In this document: in pieces, positions 8,899-17,829 of the stretch | Numbering within the stretch: position 1 is the first letter of the stretch | Layout: every line of letters starts with the position of its first letter | NCBI RefSeq assembly: GCF_900182815.1 | Contig: NZ_FXUA01000001.1 | Span: forward strand, 310,001-374,000 | DNA: 64,000 nucleotides | Source of the DNA: Algoriphagus winogradskyi | GTDB taxonomy: Bacteria > Bacteroidota > Bacteroidia > Cytophagales > Cyclobacteriaceae | Direction of reading: 5' to 3' | Program-made: the position numbers and the translations under genes | The notes under the pieces: model-generated | What the model was told of the DNA's origin: nothing | Databases searched by the model: none | What the model saw: the letters and a program-made list of their open reading frames with translations, nothing else

Positions 8899-10467
8899 TC
8901 AATCCTTTGTCACCTTAGATCCCCACCAGTCTGCATTAGGAGTATATCCTGGGCTAAGCATATTCACTCGCTCTGCTTCCAAATTTGGCATTCTTACATT
9001 TTTGTTTCTATCCAAAACTTCCTGATGCAAGGCTGCATTATATTCAGGATCATCCAATGGCTGATTTGCAAATTTACCAGTCAAATAAAATAGCAAGTCA
9101 CCAGCAAGTTTAGTAGTTACTTTTCGATTTTGCTTTGCTACATCATTTCCCTCCCTTGGGTCTTTGCTTAGATCATAAAGCTCCACACTTTTATCCTCCC
9201 AATAGTAAATCAATTTCCAATTTCCCTCACGCACAATAGAACTTGGATCTCCACCCTGATTGCCATAGTGCGGGTAGTGCCAATAAAGCTGACGGGCAGC
9301 AATTTTCTTGTCTTCCATCGCAGGAGCTAAACTTACTCCTTCAATTTCCAATCCAGCAGGCATCTTCACATTTGCAAGTTCCAAAAGTGTAGGGTAAAAA
9401 TCTATTCCGCTAGCTGGCACATCCAAAGTAATGAGTTCCTTCTGTCCTGAGACTTTGATGAAATACGGCACGCGTAGGCCACCTTCCCACTGATATCCTT
9501 TGCCGCCTCTTAGCGGAAAATTTGAAGTGGAAAAGGCATCTCCAGACGCTACTCCGCCGTGATCTGAGGTAAATACGATAATGGTATTTTCATCCAAACC
9601 TGCTTTCGCCAAAGCTGCAGTCACTACTCCCACTGCATCATCCATGGCCTCCACTAGTCCTGCATAGACTGGATTATCCTGATACTTCCGGATCGGAAGT
9701 CTCCTTTCCATTTCAAATCCATGATCAGCTATCCCTAAAGCCTCAGCCTTTGCTCTATACTTTGCCCATTTTTCTTCAGTAGTCTGAATAGGTCCGTGAA
9801 CTGCATAAAAAGACAACATGGCAAAAAACGGTTTCTCATGCGCTTGACCAATAAACTTGGCCGTTTCTGTTGCAAGACGCATACTTAGATTTTCACCATT
9901 AGGTCCTTGCTCCAATTTGGGGTTTTCGTATGGAGCAAAATATCCACCTTTTGGGCTCCCGGCTTCAAAACCTCCAATATTGGTTTGGAAACCATGATCT
10001 TCAGGATAAGAACCTTCGCCTCCCAAATGCCACTTGCCCGCAAAAAATGTCTCATAACCCGAATCTCTCAATGCCTCAGGGAGCGTCACATACGATGCCT
10101 GCAAATCATGCGAATAAGTAGGTGGCAAAAGCTTGGTATGCCTTCCATATTCCCTCCACGCTTCGCCTTCCGGTGCCCCTATCCAATCTGTAATCTTGTG
10201 AACCGCAGGAGTTACACCAGTCATAATACTGGCTCTAGCTGGACTGCAAACAGGCGAAGCGGTATATCCTTGAACAAATTGATAGGAATGGGAAGCTAGC
10301 GCGTCAATATTCGGAGTTTCATAGTATTTGCTTCCTGTCACACTGAGGTCATGATACCCTAAATCGTCCACTAGGATAAATACAATATTGGGCTTGTCAG
10401 CAGATTGGGCAAAAGCCTGATAAAATCCGAGCAAAAGCCCAGCCACAGGTAGTAATTTCTTCAGCAT
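8899..10467 (-). CDS. Exported sulfatase (S1 family, Cys-type)
   Basis: Second S1 sulfatase, 522 residues, in the same orientation as the first. The signal peptide is LLPVAGLLLGFYQAFAQ. VDDLGYHDL provides the calcium-binding Asp pair, Cys74 in PVCSPARASIMTG is the CxPAR variant of the formylglycine motif, and FTSDHGG is the second metal-binding motif. It has the C-terminal subdomain WKLIYYWEDKSVELYDL. It differs clearly from the other two sulfatases, so it likely cuts a different sulfate position. The co-located uronate operon suggests a sulfated uronate-containing polysaccharide, which is inference. Confidence 0.9.
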   Translation of the reverse strand: MLKKLLPVAGLLLGFYQAFAQSADKPNIVFILVDDLGYHDLSVTGSKYYETPNIDALASHSYQFVQGYTASPVCSPARASIMTGVTPAVHKITDWIGAPEGEAWREYGRHTKLLPPTYSHDLQASYVTLPEALRDSGYETFFAGKWHLGGEGSYPEDHGFQTNIGGFEAGSPKGGYFAPYENPKLEQGPNGENLSMRLATETAKFIGQAHEKPFFAMLSFYAVHGPIQTTEEKWAKYRAKAEALGIADHGFEMERRLPIRKYQDNPVYAGLVEAMDDAVGVVTAALAKAGLDENTIIVFTSDHGGVASGDAFSTSNFPLRGGKGYQWEGGLRVPYFIKVSGQKELITLDVPASGIDFYPTLLELANVKMPAGLEIEGVSLAPAMEDKKIAARQLYWHYPHYGNQGGDPSSIVREGNWKLIYYWEDKSVELYDLSKDPREGNDVAKQNRKVTTKLAGDLLFYLTGKFANQPLDDPEYNAALHQEVLDRNKNVRMPNLEAERVNMLSPGYTPNADWWGSKVTKD

Positions 10468-10570
10468 TGGAAGGTATTGTTATTTGAAGAAACTAAGATG
10501 GTCAAGAAGATTTAAAATCAAAAAAGTAATGTGATGGTTGGAAGGGTAAAGTGTGGTTAGTTGGCAGTCA

Positions 10571-10615
10571 CAGTCGCAGTGTATCAGATTATTGATGAAC
10601 TGATCACTGCGACTG
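10571..10615. repeat. Inverted repeat downstream of fadD
   Basis: Arms CAGTCGCAGTGtATCAG (10571-10587) and 10600-10615 are complementary except for one bulged base. It lies 19 nt past the fadD stop. There is no T-run on the minus strand, so it is only a weak terminator candidate. Confidence 0.5.
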
Positions 10616-10633
10616 CCTTCTGAAAACTGACTA

Positions 10634-12322
10634 TTACTTGCTAGCTCCTATTTTCTCCAAATGTGCTTCTTTAATCTTTCTTCTCAGGATCTTGCCCACA
10701 TTGGACTTTGGTAGTTCGTCTGTGAAATGAACCTCCTTAGGGCATTTGTAATTAGTGAGGTATTCATGACAATGTGAAATGATTTGTTCTTTAGTGATTG
10801 ACTTGTCTTTGGCCACCACGTATGCTACTACTCGCTCAGTGGACTTTTCATCAGGAATCCCGATCACCCCGACTTCCAATACACCCGGAAAAGATGCAAT
10901 GGCATCTTCTACTTCATTTGGATAAACATTGAATCCAGAAACAAGAATCATCTCTTTCTTTCTATCAACTATCTTGGTGAAGCCGTCCTTGTCCATCACT
11001 CCTATATCTCCAGTTTTGAACCATTCGCCCAACATTACTTCAGCTGTTTCTTTTGGCTTATGCCAATAGCCTTTCATAACCTGAGGACCTTTGATGCATA
11101 TTTCTCCACGCTCGCCTACTGGAAGTGTATTTCCTTCATCGTCTATGACCATCATATCTGTATTCGGAAGTGGAATCCCTATGGTACCATTTCTCTCAGT
11201 ACCATCGATAGGATTGCAGGAGGCTACAGGGGAGGTTTCTGTAAGGCCATAGCCTTCGGCTAAAGGTGTTCCTGTCACCGAAAGCCACTTTTCTGCTGTT
11301 GCTTTTTGCACCGCCATGCCCCCACCCACTGATATTTTCAAACTGCTAAAATCTAATGCTCTGAATGATTCTTGGTTCAATAGTCCATTAAATAGCGTAT
11401 TCACTCCAGTAAAAACGGTAAACTTCTTTTTGGATAAATCCTTACAAAAAGCTGGCATATCCCGGGGATTGGTAATCAGAAGATTATGTGCTCCAATTTT
11501 AAGCATCGCAAGACAATTCACTGTTAAGGCAAAAATATGATAAAGGGGTAAAGCCGTAATTACTATTTCCTCGCTCTCTTTCAGCTTCGGCTTCATCCAC
11601 GCAGAGATCTGTTGCATATTTGCCACAATATTTCCATGGGTTAACTCAGCACCTTTGGAAACACCGGTAGTTCCGCCTGTATATTGGAGAAAAGCGGTGT
11701 CTTCTAAACTAAGTTCTACTGGTTTAAATTTATGATTGGCTCCTTGAGCCAAGGCTGATTTAAAGGAAACGGCCTTTGGAATAGAAAATGGCGGCACCAG
11801 TTTTTTAATGTATTTTACTACTAGGTTGACGATGGTTCCCTTAAGCCCTCCAAGTAGATCCCCGAGTTCTGTTACGATGACATGTTTTGCAGGAATATCA
11901 TCTAAAATTTTCTCTAGGTTGTCAGCAAAATTTGCTACGATAATAATTAATTCAGCTCCGGAATCTTTGAATTGATGCTTCATTTCCGAAGAAGTGTACA
12001 AAGGATTGGTATTCACCACAATCATCCCTGCACGAATTGCCCCAAACATTGCGACTGGATACTGCAGGGTATTCGGCATCTGAATAGCCACTCGAGTCCC
12101 TTTTTTGAGCCGTAGCACCTGTGTTAAATAGCAGGCAAAATCCTCACTAAGTTTATTTAACTTATTGAACGACATCGTTTTCCCCATGCATTCATAAGCA
12201 ACTGCATCACCGTATTTTTTTACACTTTCCTCAAAAAGCTCTGCCACACTTGAATAAGCTTCGCAATCAACTTCGGTTGGAACAGATTCTGGGTAATGCT
12301 TAAACCAGGGAAAATCCTTCAT
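10634..12322 (-). CDS. fadD: Long-chain fatty acid-CoA ligase
   Basis: An ATP-dependent acyl-CoA synthetase of the ANL superfamily, 562 residues, activating fatty acids for beta-oxidation or lipid recycling. The P-loop-like motif LQYTGGTTGVSKGAELTHGN is near residue 215. GYGLTETSP is the A5 motif, TGDIGVMDKDGF the A7 motif, and KIVDRKKEMILVSGFNVYP the hinge region. The C-terminal catalytic Lys lies in KSNVGKILRR. It is co-oriented with the acyl-CoA dehydrogenase 73 nt upstream, forming a short fatty-acid degradation unit. Confidence 0.93.
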   Translation of the reverse strand: MKDFPWFKHYPESVPTEVDCEAYSSVAELFEESVKKYGDAVAYECMGKTMSFNKLNKLSEDFACYLTQVLRLKKGTRVAIQMPNTLQYPVAMFGAIRAGMIVVNTNPLYTSSEMKHQFKDSGAELIIIVANFADNLEKILDDIPAKHVIVTELGDLLGGLKGTIVNLVVKYIKKLVPPFSIPKAVSFKSALAQGANHKFKPVELSLEDTAFLQYTGGTTGVSKGAELTHGNIVANMQQISAWMKPKLKESEEIVITALPLYHIFALTVNCLAMLKIGAHNLLITNPRDMPAFCKDLSKKKFTVFTGVNTLFNGLLNQESFRALDFSSLKISVGGGMAVQKATAEKWLSVTGTPLAEGYGLTETSPVASCNPIDGTERNGTIGIPLPNTDMMVIDDEGNTLPVGERGEICIKGPQVMKGYWHKPKETAEVMLGEWFKTGDIGVMDKDGFTKIVDRKKEMILVSGFNVYPNEVEDAIASFPGVLEVGVIGIPDEKSTERVVAYVVAKDKSITKEQIISHCHEYLTNYKCPKEVHFTDELPKSNVGKILRRKIKEAHLEKIGASK

Positions 12323-12395
12323 AATTTCAGTTATTGTTGGGTGTATCTTTTCTTGAATTAATTAAAATCTTGGGATAGGTCAAAAGAATTCTATT

Positions 12396-13553
12396 CTATT
12401 TCAGAATTTTTCTTGCGATCAACTCTTTCATTATCTCGTTGGTTCCTGCATAAATTCGCTGAACTCGAGCATCTGCATAAGCTCTGGCGACCCCATAATC
12501 CCACATATACCCATATCCTCCATGAAGCTGCACACATTCATCAGCAACTTTACATTGCAGCTCTGTCATATTGTATTTAGCTGCTGAAGCCATCGCCGAA
12601 TCCAATTGGCCATCATTGTGAAGCTGAACCAAATAGTCGCAGTAAATTCTCCCTTGCTCGAGTGCCGCACACATTTCCGCCAGTTTGAAGCGGGTGTTTT
12701 GAAAATCTGAAATGGACTGATTGAACGCTTTTCGTTGCTTTACATAAGTAACAGTCTCTTGAAGCATGTATTCTCCTAATGCAATCGCCGCCAAAGCCAC
12801 CACAAGGCGCTCCTGTGCGAGCTCAGTCATCAAGTATTTAAATCCTTCTCCTTCTTGACCTAGCAAGTTCTCTTTTGGCACAATTACGTCTTCAAAAAAC
12901 AACTCACAGGTATCCTGAGCATGCAGTCCAACCTTTTCAAAAGGAAGTCCTTTCGTATAGCCCTTCATAGAATTATCCATAAGCAGCAAGCTAATTCCTT
13001 TTGCACCTTTCTTAGGATCAGTCTTTACAGCAACTACCACCACATCAGATAAATAGCCGTTGGTGATAAAGGTTTTGCTTCCATTGACTAAGTAAAAATC
13101 CCCCTGATCTATTGCGCTGGTACTGATGCCCTGCAGATCACTTCCCGCTCCAGGTTCGGTCATTGCTACTGCACCTATGTACTCACCGGCCACCATTTTA
13201 GGGATGTATTTTTCCTTGGCTTTTTCTGTTCCAAAATGCAGAATGTAGGGCATCACTATATCATTATGAAGTGGATATCCTATGGCTGGGGCAGAGCAAC
13301 CACTTAGCCCAAGTTCCTCAATAAAGATCGCGTTGTATCTAAAATCAAGGATATTCATTCCTCCCAAGTGCTCAGGAGCTTGTATGCCGAGAAACCCACT
13401 TTCTCCGAGTTTGCGCCAACTTTCCCTTGAAACCATTTTTTTCTTCTCCCATTCGGCATTGAAAGGGGTAATTTCTTTGGCGATAAAATCTCTTACACTG
13501 GCTCTGAATAGTTCATGCTCTTCAGTAAAAAGTGTTCGGGGTAATCCAAACAT
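12396..13553 (-). CDS. Acyl-CoA dehydrogenase, long-chain type
   Basis: A 385-residue FAD-dependent enzyme for the first beta-oxidation step. VAMTEPGAGSDLQG and the C-terminal LHGGYGYMWDYGVARAYADA are family signatures. The usual YEGT site reads IYAGTNEI, so the catalytic Glu is not there. Instead MTELAQERL resembles the ELPQERL helix that carries the catalytic Glu in long-chain and isovaleryl-CoA dehydrogenases. That placement is my inference. It probably forms an operon with fadD. Electron transfer flavoprotein genes are not nearby. Confidence 0.9.
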   Translation of the reverse strand: MFGLPRTLFTEEHELFRASVRDFIAKEITPFNAEWEKKKMVSRESWRKLGESGFLGIQAPEHLGGMNILDFRYNAIFIEELGLSGCSAPAIGYPLHNDIVMPYILHFGTEKAKEKYIPKMVAGEYIGAVAMTEPGAGSDLQGISTSAIDQGDFYLVNGSKTFITNGYLSDVVVVAVKTDPKKGAKGISLLLMDNSMKGYTKGLPFEKVGLHAQDTCELFFEDVIVPKENLLGQEGEGFKYLMTELAQERLVVALAAIALGEYMLQETVTYVKQRKAFNQSISDFQNTRFKLAEMCAALEQGRIYCDYLVQLHNDGQLDSAMASAAKYNMTELQCKVADECVQLHGGYGYMWDYGVARAYADARVQRIYAGTNEIMKELIARKILK

Positions 13554-13725
13554 GGTATTTATATTTTAGGTTTTTACTCAAATCAAAATTAAGGATTTTT
13601 AGCCCTCGCATTTCTTTTTGTATTTAAAAAGACCTTTTGCTTTTCATTTTAGAACTTTTGCTAAACGGTGCCCAAGTGTTTAAACTTATTTATAGTTTCG
13701 ATATTTGATATCTAAACGAATAGAA

Positions 13726-14691
13726 ATGACCGATCTAAGTGAGCTTTCCAGTCTTGAAACACTTCAATCGCTCCCACTATGGCTGGAAAATGAAAAGCTG
13801 GTGTCAACTGAGCCCGCCGGAGCAAGCAACATGAATTTGGTTTTACGAGTGAAAACCAATTTAAGATCTGTCATCCTCAAGCAATCCAAACCTTACGTTA
13901 GAAAATTCCCCCAAATCCTCGCTCCAATTGAGCGAATCGAAATTGAACTCTGCTACTACCAACTCATAGAAGATGATGAGATTTTAGCAGATTACAGCCC
14001 AAAAGTACTCCAATACAATCCTGATAACCATATTCTTTTGATTGAGGACCTTGGTAATGGAAAGGATTTCAGTGATATCTATGAGCTCGGCTACCACTGG
14101 AAACCCAATGATTTACGCTCAATCAGCAATTATCTGAACGCTTTGCACAACCTTGAAGTAAGTAATTTCCCGGCCAATCTGGAAATGAAAAAACTAAACC
14201 ATGAGCATCTTTTTCACTTCCCTTTTATGGAGGAAAATGGATTTGATTTGGATACTATCCAGCCTGGATTGCAAGAAATTAGTATGAAGTATAAAACTGA
14301 CGAGGAATTGAAAAGTGCTTTGGAACTTCTGGGAAAACGCTATTTATCCCATGGAATCACTTTGCTTCATGGCGACTTTTATCCAGCTTCATGGCTAAAA
14401 ACCGACAACGGAATCAAGTTCATTGATACTGAATTCGCTTATATGGGAGATTGCGAATTTGACTTGGGAGTACTATTTGCGCATTTTGATCTTTCGAAAA
14501 TGGATCAAAGACATCAGGAAGAGTTTCTGAAAAATTACAAGCATAGATATGTCGAGGACTTAGTCAATAGGTATCGCGGTATGGAAATCATGCGCCGGTT
14601 GATCGGAATTGCACAATTACCCTTATCACTTTCATTAGACGAAAAGGAATCACTTTTAGAGAAGGCAAAAAACTATATTTTGTCTTTATGA
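13726..14691 (+). CDS. Methylthioribose-kinase-like phosphotransferase
   Basis: A 321-residue APH/choline-kinase-fold sugar kinase. The segment SVILKQSKPYVRKF closely resembles the Lys-containing ATP site of 5-methylthioribose kinases (KQALPYVR). The catalytic loop reads HGDFYPASWL, with Ser where most relatives have Asn, as in MtnK (HGDLHTGS). The metal Asp is in FIDTEFAYMGDCEFDLG. The ATG at 13726 is preferred over an upstream TTG at 13705. MtnK proteins are usually nearer 400 residues, and no mtnA is adjacent, so the natural substrate may be another ribose derivative. It overlaps the next gene by 4 nt, suggesting coupled function. Confidence 0.7.
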   Translation: MTDLSELSSLETLQSLPLWLENEKLVSTEPAGASNMNLVLRVKTNLRSVILKQSKPYVRKFPQILAPIERIEIELCYYQLIEDDEILADYSPKVLQYNPDNHILLIEDLGNGKDFSDIYELGYHWKPNDLRSISNYLNALHNLEVSNFPANLEMKKLNHEHLFHFPFMEENGFDLDTIQPGLQEISMKYKTDEELKSALELLGKRYLSHGITLLHGDFYPASWLKTDNGIKFIDTEFAYMGDCEFDLGVLFAHFDLSKMDQRHQEEFLKNYKHRYVEDLVNRYRGMEIMRRLIGIAQLPLSLSLDEKESLLEKAKNYILSL

Positions 14692-15938
14692 AAACCCTCT
14701 ACCTCCTAGTTGTACTCACGCTTCTATTTTCTTCTTGCGGAGATAGAAAATCCTCTACTCCTGTACAGTTCACCGATCAAAAGGTGCCTGAATTAGGGAT
14801 GAGCGAAAAGCAATTGCATGACAAAATACTTGGTATGCTGGTCGGATCAGCTATTGGGGATGCAATGGGAGCTCCAACAGAAATGTGGGCCAGAGAGGAA
14901 ATCAAACTTCAATATGGTTTTGTAGAGGGTTTGGATTCTATGGTTAGGGAGGTTTCTCCTGAGGGAATTTGGATTGCTAATTTACCTTCAGGTGGGACTA
15001 CTGACGATACACGATGGAAAGTTTTGACTTCACAGTATTTGTTAACTCAGAATACCAATGAGCTAGGTGCGAAGGACTTTGCAAAGGAAATTTTATCCAC
15101 TTATGAATCCTATACTAAGGAATATAAAGAAATAGAAAGTACTGATCCAGAACCATTTGAATCAGTTTCCCTAAAGTTAGGATGGCTTCAAGAATGGGCT
15201 AAAGTGAGTCAGCCATTTATCAATGAAAACTTAGTAGCCTATGCTGATTCTTTAGGGAAATTCTACGGAGGTGAGATGGTTTGTGCGGGCTTACTGTATG
15301 CGCCATCTTTAGGTGCATTTTTTCCTGGAAATCCTGAAAAGGCATATAAGGAAGCCTATAATCTTTCATTCTATGATTTGGGCTACGCCAAGGATATTTC
15401 TGCTCAGGCAGCTGCTATGACCGCTGCTGGAATGAGCCCTGATGCTACCAAAGATGATTTGGTAGCCTCCTTGCGATTGGACCCAGCGCACTACTTCGAA
15501 AGCCGTCTAGTAGGTAGAACAGCCTATACCATCCTAAAAAACGCACGGTGGATCTCTGCTGAATCGGCTAAACAAGGTAGTCTCGGAAATCAGGTAATTG
15601 AGGAGAGTAAAGCATTAGAATATGCATATTCCCAACTTGATCAGAGGCTACAAGATATGCCTTTTCATGCTGGAGAAATTTGGTTGCAAACACTGACAGC
15701 AATGATCTATGCTGACTTTGATTTCATGGGTACACTTATCTTTCTGGTCAATTATGGTAGAGATAACGATACCACAGCTGCCCTAGCTGGGGGTATTTTG
15801 GGAGCTCACTATGGTTTTGAAAAGTTACCTAAACTGGAGCGGGAAAAAGTCCTCAGCGTGAATAAAAACCTTCTTGGTATTGATTTAATGCAAATCTCAA
15901 ATGAGCTGACAGCGCATATGCTGGAGAGGTTTGAATGA
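14688..15938 (+). CDS. ADP-ribosylglycohydrolase-family lipoprotein
   Basis: A 416-residue ADP-ribosylglycohydrolase (DraG/ARH fold) with a lipoprotein signal (LLVVLTLLFSSCGD), so it acts in the periplasm or at the surface rather than on cytoplasmic proteins. The binuclear metal site is visible: GSAIGDAMGAPTE near residue 54, TTDDTRW (TDDT) near 103, and GRDNDTTAALAGGILGA near 360, which keeps both Asp of the usual GxDTDT. An exported location suggests hydrolysis of ADP-ribose-like or other N-ribosides rather than reversal of protein ADP-ribosylation. It is translationally coupled (ATGA) to the methylthioribose-kinase-like gene. The exact substrate is unknown. Confidence 0.82.
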   Translation: MKTLYLLVVLTLLFSSCGDRKSSTPVQFTDQKVPELGMSEKQLHDKILGMLVGSAIGDAMGAPTEMWAREEIKLQYGFVEGLDSMVREVSPEGIWIANLPSGGTTDDTRWKVLTSQYLLTQNTNELGAKDFAKEILSTYESYTKEYKEIESTDPEPFESVSLKLGWLQEWAKVSQPFINENLVAYADSLGKFYGGEMVCAGLLYAPSLGAFFPGNPEKAYKEAYNLSFYDLGYAKDISAQAAAMTAAGMSPDATKDDLVASLRLDPAHYFESRLVGRTAYTILKNARWISAESAKQGSLGNQVIEESKALEYAYSQLDQRLQDMPFHAGEIWLQTLTAMIYADFDFMGTLIFLVNYGRDNDTTAALAGGILGAHYGFEKLPKLEREKVLSVNKNLLGIDLMQISNELTAHMLERFE

Positions 15939-16354
15939 TCAATTTTCAATGTTCAAACGCAATGATCAAAAGTTTCTAGGGCCTTTGTTGGCTTTGATTC
16001 TTTTGCTTTACAAGCATATTTACCGCAAAGTATCAAAGAAATCAAAATCTTAAATTCAGAATAGATTTGATAAAGCAGCTTTGCAATTATGTTTTTCTAT
16101 GATTCAATATGGTGTAAAGAAACTCGCATTAATCTGGCATTCACCTAGGAAGATGAAAGTGGTCATTCGCGCTTACATTCGGCACTTAGGAGTGCAATGC
16201 CGTAATTCCAAGCCGGTAGACCTGAAGATTCGAACCAAATAAGTTGTATGCTCCCGCGCAATTCTCGGTGACCACTGTGGTTAGACAGGACTTTCACAAA
16301 AAAGCCCCGAATCAACGATTCAGGGCCTGTGCACAAAGGAAGTTGGTTTAGAAT
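15939..16354. other. 416-bp gene-free region with a possible structured element
   Basis: The first part (about 15975-16045) holds an imperfect inverted repeat of TTTGATTCTTTTGC type, common in Bacteroidota spacers. At 16158-16276 an 8-bp perfect outer helix (AGTGGTCA / TGACCACT) plus an inner GCGC pairing and a local hairpin CGGCA...TGCCG (16180-16202) could fold as a structured RNA or DNA element on either strand. I see no convincing gene. Confidence 0.4.
16300..16326 (-). terminator. Rho-independent terminator for the small secreted protein
   Basis: GCCCCGAATC (16304-16313) pairs with GATTCAGGGC (16317-16326) except for one mismatch. On the minus strand it is followed by six T residues, 29 nt after the stop at 16355. 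Confidence 0.8.
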
Positions 16355-16936
16355 TCAAAAGTAAATTTGACGAGTTCTTCCTGTTGCGTCTGTCACTTCG
16401 AAATAAACATCCTCTGGATCAAGACCGTTTAATTTGTAATTTTTTTTGAATCCTTCAGTTTGATTTACTATTTCTTCGTGAACAATTCTATCATTAGTCA
16501 CTCTTTTGATTTTGACTTCGGTTCCTGCTTGATCTAATCCAATTACTAGCAGATTGATTGTGTTTTCATCTACTTTTTTCCCGTAAGCCATTAAAGGTAA
16601 TGCTTCAACAGGCTTTTCTTTCTCGACTGTTTCAACTGTATAGGTCACTTCTTCCTCGTCAGTTGTTATCATTACCTTATACTCCGCGCAAGGAAGACTG
16701 TTCATGTCATAAGGAACCAATAAGTCTTCATTAGCTTTAACTTTACGAGAATGCAGTTTTTTACCATTCATATCATAAATGGCGATTTTTGCTTTACCCA
16801 CGCCTTCATTAAGGAGTACAGAGATTTTCTTGTAGTTCGTATGAACTGATGAATTTGCTTTTAAATCTTCAGCGTCATTAGCAAAAGTACTGGTAGCTAA
16901 AAGTCCGGCTAGTGCGAAAGTGAATAGAGTTTTCAT
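16355..16936 (-). CDS. Small secreted protein of unknown function
   Basis: 193 residues with a signal peptide (LFTFALAGLLATSTFANDA). Residues about 30-95 have the strand pattern of a T9SS-sorting-domain-like or DUF3244-like beta sandwich (KIAIYDMNGKKLHSRKV, then LPCAEYKVMI), and a second beta-rich half follows. The sorting-like sequence is N-terminal rather than C-terminal, so I do not claim type IX cargo. It is a single gene with its own terminator. Function not recognised. Confidence 0.75.
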   Translation of the reverse strand: MKTLFTFALAGLLATSTFANDAEDLKANSSVHTNYKKISVLLNEGVGKAKIAIYDMNGKKLHSRKVKANEDLLVPYDMNSLPCAEYKVMITTDEEEVTYTVETVEKEKPVEALPLMAYGKKVDENTINLLVIGLDQAGTEVKIKRVTNDRIVHEEIVNQTEGFKKNYKLNGLDPEDVYFEVTDATGRTRQIYF

Positions 16937-17317
16937 AATAATGTTGGTTTAGAGTTATGCTTCTGCTAGTTGCGAACGGCATACCAACTGTGCCATAAGG
17001 GCCTTTTCTACCCTACTTGAGGCAGATTCTTATTTACAAAAATTAACATTTACACAAAATTAAATTTGGCACACTATCAATTTCCAGCAGTATAACTGTA
17101 TGAAAAGTGATCGATTTGGAATCAATATGTATTGCATCCGAACATATTAGTCCAGATTTGAAATAAATCCAGGTTACACTTTATTACATCTGTTAGTAAA
17201 AATTAATTTTTCGAAAAATTGTAAGTGTCTGAAATCAACAATTTTAAAAAACAAAAACCTGTACGCAGGTGTACAGGTCTTGTTCGCTGAGATACATTAT
17301 TTTGATCTATATCAAAT
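16937..17317. other. 381-bp gene-free region
   Basis: AT-rich spacer between two minus-strand genes. It holds the thioesterase terminator at 17257-17278 and presumably the promoter of the small secreted protein. I could not assign a clear -33/-7 Bacteroidota promoter and see no other structure. Confidence 0.5.
17244..17278 (-). terminator. Terminator after the thioesterase/pnc genes
   Basis: ACCTGTAC (17257-17264) and GTACAGGT (17271-17278) are perfect arms around a 6-nt loop. The minus strand then continues with TTTTTGTTTTTT. Confidence 0.75.
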
Positions 17318-17827
17318 TTATTTCAATTCTTGAATAAGGGTTTTCACCCGATCCTTGATCTGAATTCCAGATATATCTTCATTTAAGGAAGTTGCTAGGA
17401 GAAATTCGTTAACTGCTCCTGTATGATCCGTGGATTTACCTTCAGCGAGCGTGACATACCTCATCGTAGTCCAAAGCAAGGTCTTCAATTGCTTCTCACT
17501 ATCATCTGTCATGTAATACTCCAAAATTACCGTATTGTGATTATGCCAGATGATTCGGCTTTTTATCCGAACCCACTCGCCCACCATTGCTGGCTTCACG
17601 TAAGAAATATTATGGTTATAGATTACCCAAGCAGCTTGATACTTTTTGATGAAGTCCATCATTTCCACGCCGTATAGTTTCGGGACCTGATCTTCTCGGG
17701 CATTGAAAAAGTAATCGAAATACTTCGCATTGTTCAGATGGCGAAGTGGGTCGCAATCCTGAAAGCGAATCAAGACTCTACTTTCAGTTTCGGTTGGGTA
17801 ATTTTTCTCTGAGTTATATTCAAACAT
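17318..17827 (-). CDS. Acyl-CoA thioesterase, hotdog fold (4HBT family)
   Basis: A 169-residue hotdog-fold thioesterase. The segment RFQDCDPLRHLNNAKYFDYF near residue 22 is the 4HBT/YbgC-type active-site loop with its catalytic Asp and the HLNNA helix start. Substrate-chain length is unknown. The start lies 2 nt after the nicotinamidase stop, so it is co-transcribed with the pnc genes. Confidence 0.85.
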   Translation of the reverse strand: MFEYNSEKNYPTETESRVLIRFQDCDPLRHLNNAKYFDYFFNAREDQVPKLYGVEMMDFIKKYQAAWVIYNHNISYVKPAMVGEWVRIKSRIIWHNHNTVILEYYMTDDSEKQLKTLLWTTMRYVTLAEGKSTDHTGAVNEFLLATSLNEDISGIQIKDRVKTLIQELK

Positions 17828-17829
17828 AA

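Noticed and set aside
16190..16260. Cobalamin riboswitch or degenerate tRNA
   Set aside because: CCGGTAGACCTG only loosely recalls the cobalamin box end and the rest of the conserved core is missing; the minus-strand GGTTCGAATC has no T-stem or acceptor partner.
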